Shown: positions 58,001-64,000 of the stretch, one piece after another
Position numbering within the stretch: position 1 is the stretch's first letter
Layout: each line of letters opens with the position of its first letter
Assembly: GCA_047495785.1 (NCBI GenBank)
Contig: JBLDXI010000016.1
Location: 62,001-126,000 of the forward strand
Source of the DNA: Lepidodermella squamata
Taxonomy: Eukaryota > Gastrotricha
Direction: 5' to 3'
Length of the DNA: 64,000 nucleotides
The notes under the pieces: model-generated
Databases searched by the model: none
What the model was told of the DNA's origin: nothing
The model's input: only the letters and a program-made list of their open reading frames with translations
Made by a program: the position numbers and the translations under genes

Positions 58001-61000
58001 CTAATCGATGCTCTGATTCTGTGTTAGCCTCGATCCAAGGAATTCAGTACTCAGGGCGGGACAATGAGTCAAACCCTAGCAACGCACGTTACAGATCGGG
58101 AGGTAAAGGATTCGTCCCAGTTTCCTCTTCAGATTACCTCGAGGTAGAACTTCACTGTCAATTTTCATTAATATCCCTGATTTTTTATTTGAATTTAGAT
58201 TCTGTTCCCTCATCTGGTATCGCTGTATAGCTTTACAATTGCGACGGTTACATCCAGTTTCGTGACTTCAATTCGATTCGAATGTGGTTATAGCTTGAAC
58301 GACCCCTACGCACCTTGTTTCCTAACTGAAGACAATAACTATCAAGTATTTCAAGTTCAACCGAAAGCGGACCCAACGATCATCGACTTCCCGAAATTCA
58401 TCACAATCCGCCGCATTCGAGTCGTCCCAGTTGCCTTCGCCGGCTGGCCGAATTACCAAATCGAGTTCTCAGGCTGCCAAACGATTCTAGGGGTAACAAG
58501 AAGGATTCACAAATACTCTAAAGTTGGGACATATCAGGCCGAGTTGACCGCATCTTCAGGTCAGAGTTCTACAAGTTTTCTTGTGGCGGACGCTGTTGGT
58601 TTGCTAGACGTCAAATTGCCAGCTGCTTTACGGGTTGGCTCGGGTTACCAAATTCCTTTCAACTTCAGTTTGACGTCATTTGCTAGCGCCAATGCTTCGT
58701 TCTCTGGTCAAGCGATTTCAACAACTGTTTTCGCTAATAAGTCCGGGATTATCACTGTACCGAAAGAGCTAGTTGGCGCTTATGGGCTTGATGGAAATGT
58801 TACCTTGAACGTATCATTGGATAACCCCATATCAGACCCAGTGACTTTCGACTTTATGACATGCGTCGAATTCCCAATAACTTGGCTGAATGTCACGTCA
58901 AATCAAACTGCTGAATACGGAGCGTATCGCGCTGAGCCTGTCCGCTTCTATCTCAGCGGGTCGAATTGTTCGAGATGTAGCCTGAACATAACTTTCCAAA
59001 CTCCATCTGGTTACACTAGTCGCGTGATTTATTTCCCCCTATTTTCCGACGCGAAAGTCTTCTCCGATGTCCTTTTCGCTTGGGATTCGGTTGGGCTATA
59101 CTCGGTAAATTTTGTGATGAAGAATTTGGTCAGCTCTGCCTCGACTTCGATAACAGTAGCTGTGGAAAGCCCGGCGAGAAATTTCTATTTTGAAACCACC
59201 CTAATCAATGCCTTGCCGAAGTTCGGAGCTATTCCTCTTTCATGCGCTGTAGGCTATAGAGGAGATGCTATCGACTACCCGAAATGGCCGAGGCAGCCGG
59301 ATTACTCAATCACAATGTGGGACGGGACTGTTATAGCAGGCAGATTCAGCGTTAACAACATCCCGAACTCAGGGTTTCTGAACTTCAACATCTTTACCTT
59401 TCAACACATTTGGGGTGAAATCGGAAACTACCCCGTCGTAGTCACGTTTTCAAACGCGAATTCTAACTTCACAAAGATTTACTACGTCGAGTTTCAGCAG
59501 ACCATTGCAGAGGTCCAACTCGCGCCGGTAACTCCTGAATTGGTTGGAACTGGTGGTTCGGCAAACATCTCAATCCAAGTAGTTTGGGGTGCGCCCTATC
59601 AATACATGATTAAATACGATGGCTATGAATCGCCCTGGTCTGAAATGCTGAATGATACAGAAGTCATAGCTTCAATTCCATTCCCCGACCCTGGAGACTA
59701 TAGACCATCAGTTACCCTGAGGAACTTGGTCAGCACGTATGGACCGATTCCTTTAAATGTGATGTATAAGGTCGCTATACCAATCAGCGACCAACTGTTT
59801 GTGGTGAAGGCTGATCCCAAGTTCGGCCAACTTGGACGAAACGCAAACGGAGTAATGTCGTCCTCCTTAATCAATATTGGCGTATGGCGTAATAAGACTG
59901 AACCTTTTGCTGATGGCATGCGGGCCGTTGTCTATTACGGGGATGGTGAGATGTTGGACTTTGGCATGTTCTACTGCGATCCTGCCTATGAAGGAAATGT
60001 TAATGGCGAGCTGATGCAATGCTCAAATTTCCGTCATACTTACAAGTCATCAGGGAATTTTGAGCCGAAAGTAGTGGTGAAAAACGCTGTTTCAACTGCT
60101 GAATACTCTACAATCGTCCCAATTTACTTCGAAATTCCTAACGATCTTGCCATTTCGATTTATTACCGCCTTGATAGCTCTTCGCCTTGGATGAGAGGGC
60201 TCGGACAGGATCGGAACTACGTAATTGCTGGGAGTGAAGTTCTCTTCTCGTCAAACGCACCGATCGGTGCTCTGTTTCAAGTTTGTTGGGTTTTCGGCGA
60301 TGGTTACTCATCGGCTTGCCCGTCTGAGTTCACCCCAACGTCATTTGAGGCCAGTCATACCTTCAAAAACGAAACAGCATGTGGAGCTTACAAGGAATTG
60401 TGTAGCTTAACGGCTGTAATGAACCTCAGTAGTCCATTTCAGTGGACCGAAGCTAAATTGGACTTTTACATCCAGAAATCGTCGAAAAACGTCAAGATAC
60501 AAGTTCCGTACACTGATGCGATCAAACATGAGACATTCCTCAAGATCACTTTCGACGAACTCGGAACTGATGGTAGGTGGCCTTAATTAGGTTAAATCAA
60601 ATTATTTCAACTCTGATTCCAGCTTGTGTTTTCGTCGATTTTGGCTCTGATTACGTGGTTGATTCGCGCCGCATCCTCCGAGGCTCTGAGTACATGTGTG
60701 CGAATTTTTATAACGACCTTGAATTACTCCGCACCTTGAGGCCCCTCTCAAAGACTGAACGCCTAACGAGAAAAATTACTCTTCCTGTTACATTTACCAG
60801 GAAGGGTGCTTATACGGTAAAGGCTAGCGTTCGAAACATGGTTGATACCTACGATTGGGTCAGCTATCCTCTGGACATGCAGAAAGCAATTGTTATCACG
60901 AATGGGCCATGCTCGAAACCTATAGTGAACGTTCAAAAGGTTCCCTTCTCACTTCGAAGCCAAGATTTACCGATTCAAGCATCCTTGCGGCGAAACTGCT

Positions 61001-64000
61001 CAACGACATTGAGAATCTCGCAAAACTGGAAGATGGAATTTTCAGAAGACCAGGTTTCATGGGAAAATGTTACTACAACTCTCATCCCATCATCGCTGCG
61101 TAGCAATGTTTTCACCGATAAGGAAGGTATCAGCCAAATCAGAGACCTATCACTGTACTTCGAAAAGGGCAAACTTCTAATCGGGTTCTATCGCTTTACT
61201 CTGGAAGTCGATATGCCAGAAGAACCATTTTTCACCGAAAATATCCAGTTTGTCACGGAAATTCAACGGTCCTTAATCATGGCTCAGTTCAAGCCTAATG
61301 TGGCTTTTATAGACGTAGTATCTGGGGAAGGGAAAAGCCACATAATCGACTTCAAATCATCAATTTTCGACCCAGATTCTCCAGGACAGAATAATCTCAA
61401 CATTTCGCTCTACTGCAGGCGCGTTTGCGAAGGGCCCTGGCCTGAGATTGAAGATTATGCTTCCGCATCGGCCTTTGTCAAAAATCCCCAGGCCTATTTC
61501 AAGCCGAAGAAATGCGCCACGACGAGTGCTGCGGATTTCAAACTTAAAGCGGACCTACCAGGGTGTTTTATCTATGGTTGGCATGCTAATCAAGATGCGA
61601 AAACAGGATTAGTACCTGATACTGATCTATCTCCGTCTGTGAACCTACCAGCCCTTGTTCGATCGTTCAATGACCAGAATTCGCGGACTTCCAATGTGAC
61701 AGCCTATAAATATGATGGGAAATCGCTTAGTCTAAGCACAGAATTCATGTTCACGAATCAAAGCTACAACGTTTTAGCAGTGATTTTGGACGAAGCTACA
61801 GAACGATTCGCTGTCGTTAGCCAGTCGTTCGCCTTGAGTACCGAAAGGCCTATCTCAGGCTTAGTAACGTGAGTTTGTCATTCAAAAACTTCTTTTCATA
61901 AGTTTCGCGTATTGCCTAATAGAAACTTGGCCAACTGCGGGAGTAAATACAAACTGGGGTGTCTCGCTAATCCGAATGCGAGAATTTCATTTCGACGGAC
62001 TGTCGAAAACCCAGTATCGGGACAAGTTTATTCTTACAACTGGTATTTCATTCCCATTCCAATCGACCGGTTTTCCGAGTTCGAAGACACCTTAGCAACG
62101 GCCATGGACTCGCAAACCAATCTCCTAGGTTTGGAAACCTTGAAAAACTGGTCTTCGCTAACTTCTACAGGAAGATACGGGCCCGATATTTCATTCAACG
62201 CAAATTCGATTGGTGAAGAGACTAATGTGACGTTGTTTGCGTTGATCTCAGAGGTTAGTTTGGGAAGCAGCTTGCGCCCTGGTAGATCAGCGGTCTTCTT
62301 GTACATTGACCAACCGCCGAATGTAACATCAGCCTCGTGCAGTTACGAGCCAGCGACTGGCATAGCACTGAAGACTCTATTTTCGATTTATTGCCACGGA
62401 TTTTCAGACTCGGACGATGCGGTTTTGAAGAAATTCATTTTCGCGGCGTATAATTGCGAAAATTGCGATCCTATCTTCATTACACCGATAGCTCAAGTCT
62501 ATCCTGAGTTGAAAATGGTCCAATTACCTGTTGGAGATCAGAACAACAACTACAGCGTTACAATACGAGTTTTTGCTTATGATTCTGTGGATGCGATGGC
62601 TTACGTCGATATCACTGGTATCAGGGTTGAGCCACTACACGACTTGCTGTTTATCCAAAGCCAGTTGAATCAGTTGACTACCATGGCTCCTAACTTGACT
62701 GCTGAGCTCCTTGTCAGCCAGCTGTTGCCTCTGATCGACGCTTTGAACTCTTTCTCAGTTACTGAACCTTATGAAGGAAATTGGACTATGCTAAGTAATT
62801 ATACTTCTTTCCTGAGATGATTATTACAATTTCTTCCTTAGATGACCCGAACAACCCTGAATATCAGTCTGAAGCGGATGAAGTCAATGCGGATTTCAGA
62901 CGGTACCAATATGAGATGAACTTCGTAACCAAGGTAGGATAGCTCGATTTAGTGTCTATTTGTCTCACAGTTGAATTTGATTAGGCTCGGGAAGCTGCGA
63001 TCCAGATGCTCCAAGAAGTCGACTCTTCAAAGCTGAACATTCAAGCGTTGAAATCACTATTCTCGTTGACTTCTCTGATCGCTAATGTCCCGGAACAAAT
63101 CACAAGTATCACCGCTCAGCTATCTCTCATCAATTTGATACAGCCGGCAATAGTGAGGGTGTCGAACATATCAAGTGATAGAAGTATTGACCCAAATGAG
63201 CTGGAAATGGTCTCCAGTGCTGGTGTTGCGGCTATGGGAATGCTGTACGAAGCTATCGAGAAAAGGGCGACGTATTCAACGCCATCAAATCCTCTCGGCA
63301 ACCTTTATACTACTACAACTCTTGTTCCTACAACTAGTGACGATTTCTTCACGGATCCCCCGACGACTCAGTCACCTGCTCTGTCTCGACTCATCAGCTC
63401 GATGTTGAAGTTAAAGGATCAGGCGATGAATTTGGTTCTAATTAACAAGGGGGTTAGTGAAAAGCGGACAGTGATTGGCGGTGAGACTTCGAAAATGTCC
63501 CTATCAGCTGATTATATTCGAAATTTGGATGAAGGTTAGTTTAATTTGTATCTTTTCATTGAACATTTTCATTGAATGTTATTCTAGCTGAGATTCTCGT
63601 TGGTGACGATGATGATTGCGGAAGGTTCAAACTTGGCAATAATACCGAAATATTCGGGCCATCATTCGGGTCCATGAGCAATAGTGCATTTGATGATGTC
63701 AAAATACGGATCAAAGCCTCAATGGATTCTGGAAACATGTATTCTACAGTTCAGAAGAGCCCAACCAAAATCAACTCCCTGATTCAATCTCTTTCTTTGA
63801 CCGATGAGAATGGCAAGGAGATTGTAGTGAAAAATCTCAAACAACCAATTGAAGTCGTGATTGAATCTAAGAATAACGGAACCCCACACAAGATTCTGAC
63901 TGGAGCTTTGAGTTTCGCGACCTCGAGAACGATGAAGTTTTTCAACCTCCCTGTTGTCAAAAACGCTGCTGTTTTCGTGTCTATTGATCAAATTTTCGAT
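45615..64000 (+). CDS. Polycystin-1/REJ family giant receptor, 5' part; continues past window
   Basis: At least 25 exons, about 5,180 codons in view, reading frame open at the right edge. Exons: 45615-45860, 45915-46330, 47162-47660, 48107-48862, 49058-49329, 49386-49649, 49707-49943, 50024-50307, 50362-50499, 50558-50790, 50839-51528, 51581-51796, 51846-52082, 52136-52412, 52468-52601, 52751-54076, 54266-55371, 55425-56082, 56138-58143, 58199-60572, 60623-61868, 61923-62794, 62842-62933, 62985-63534 and 63588 onward. Order: C-type lectin; about five LamG-like modules; WSC; two lectins; discoidin; PKD-like and Cys-rich segments; five more lectins; PAN/apple; discoidin; PKD repeats; REJ; pre-GPS region. 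By family knowledge a GPS site, PLAT domain and membrane helices should follow. Polycystin-1 relatives act as cilium or sperm surface receptors with TRPP partners. The exon 49943/50024 junction is the least certain. Confidence 0.85.
46331..47161 (+). other. 831-nt intron of the giant receptor
   Basis: GTAAGT donor and CTATAG acceptor, phase 0. No repeat or gene is recognised inside. Confidence 0.65.
47661..48106 (+). other. 446-nt intron of the giant receptor with repeat insertion
   Basis: GTAATG donor and TTCCAG acceptor, phase 1. It contains G-rich low-complexity sequence (about 47818-47940) and the dispersed repeat end at 47970-48002. Confidence 0.65.
47970..48002 (+). repeat. Dispersed repeat end, copy 4
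   Basis: AATCCCCCTAAATCGAGG followed by ATCCTACTTAACGCACTGA, similar to 6078-6113 and 8916-8951. It lies inside the intron 47661-48106 of the giant gene. Confidence 0.5.
51690..52082 (+). other. WSC domain
   Basis: YIGCY at the start, CRQFC in the middle, YAGIEGGNICKCF and a final LCSMPVSGN segment give the spaced cysteines of WSC (putative carbohydrate-binding) domains, as found at the N terminus of polycystin-1. It is split by a 49-nt phase-1 intron at 51797-51845. Confidence 0.75.
52136..53640 (+). other. C-type lectin domains 2-3 and discoidin-type domain
   Basis: Two lectin folds (52136-52601, YCPPGYYSIPPNHYHCY; and 52751-53140, LCPRFTTRAFGNCYLF) are followed by a discoidin/F5-8C-like domain (about 53160-53640) with DYVQVDYSWSVRILSVTIEC and ARYIRLA. 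Confidence 0.7.
55690..57820 (+). other. C-type lectin domains 4-8
   Basis: Five lectin-like units in tandem, near 55690-56082, 56138-56515, 56597-56990, 57030-57412 and 57437-57815, the last four within one 2-kb exon. Each has the opening C-P/W and closing C-x-x-P signature. The clearest is the unit at 56597 with AWIGLTTGG and YLNWAGQSNP. Confidence 0.75.
57835..58490 (+). other. PAN/apple-like segment and second discoidin-type domain
   Basis: CALACLTSRVEPCSTFEYRG and SCLLFSEA resemble a PAN/apple module; the following CSDSVLASIQGIQYSG to YQIEFSGC segment resembles a discoidin domain and is interrupted by the 55-nt intron 58144-58198. Confidence 0.6.
58495..60800 (+). other. PKD-type Ig-like repeats
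   Basis: Several beta-sandwich units with the PKD hallmarks: YSKVGTYQAEL, WDSVGLYSVNF, HIWGEIGNYPVVV, HTYKSSGNFEPKVVV and a WVFGDGYSS strand with a later SHTF turn. Confidence 0.75.
60880..62794 (+). other. REJ (receptor for egg jelly) module
   Basis: A long, low-similarity region placed between PKD repeats and the pre-GPS part, with NCSTTLRISQNWKMEF, alternating Cys pairs and SISxYCxGFSDSDD-like content, as in REJ modules of polycystin-1 and sea urchin sperm receptors. Called mainly from position and pattern. Confidence 0.6.
62842..64000 (+). other. Pre-GPS (GAIN-like) region of giant receptor
   Basis: Helical segment with a Ser/Thr/Pro-rich insert (TTTTLVPTTSDDFF) followed by the beta-rich stretch NLKQPIEVVIESKNN that in polycystin-1 relatives precedes the GPS autoproteolysis site. 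The GPS itself is outside the window. Confidence 0.55.

Overview
The window is nuclear DNA of an invertebrate animal with a compact genome. Genes are split by GT-AG introns, many only 50-67 nt long, and the protein families are metazoan: Cys-loop receptors, a class C GPCR, a polycystin-1/REJ-type giant receptor, an SLC10-type transporter, ankyrin/NB-ARC/TIR proteins and peritrophin-type chitin-binding proteins. The chitin-binding plus LamG proteins resemble Pif/BMSP-like matrix proteins of lophotrochozoans. That hints at a lophotrochozoan but does not prove it, and I do not assign a species. I recognised no tRNA, rRNA, CRISPR array or prokaryote-type operon.

Layout. 1-2.9 kb is repeat-rich non-coding DNA. 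2.9-5.8 kb holds a Ser/Thr kinase fused to ankyrin repeats. 7.2-11.8 kb holds a SAM-TIR-NB-ARC-ankyrin gene that looks like an NLR-style innate sensor and carries one apparent frameshift. From 12 to 41 kb there is a mixed cluster of four Cys-loop receptor genes (12.2-14.4 minus, 17.6-18.7 plus, 19.7-21.0 minus, 27.8-29.0 minus), one GABA-B-like GPCR (22.1-24.7 plus), and five chitin-binding/LamG genes: four nearly identical GC-rich copies called A, B, C and D here, and one intron-rich divergent relative called E. Copies B and C form a large inverted repeat around one Cys-loop receptor. A small secreted orphan gene lies at 37.2-38.6 kb, and an SLC10-like transporter at 41.1-43.7 kb. From about 45.6 kb to the right edge runs one giant plus-strand gene of at least 25 exons and about 5,180 codons: lectin, LamG-like, WSC, discoidin, PKD and REJ modules in the order expected for the ectodomain of a polycystin-1 family protein. 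Its membrane part lies outside the window.

The kinase-ankyrin and SAM-TIR-NB-ARC-ankyrin genes, side by side on one strand, look like a small innate-immunity or cell-death neighbourhood. The chitin-binding genes probably make secreted cuticle, lining or matrix protein in large amounts. The receptors look like a local expansion of divergent chemo- or neurotransmitter receptors. Exon boundaries were worked out by hand from splice-site sequence, reading phase and family conservation. Several introns are supported by phase agreement on both sides, but none has transcript support here.
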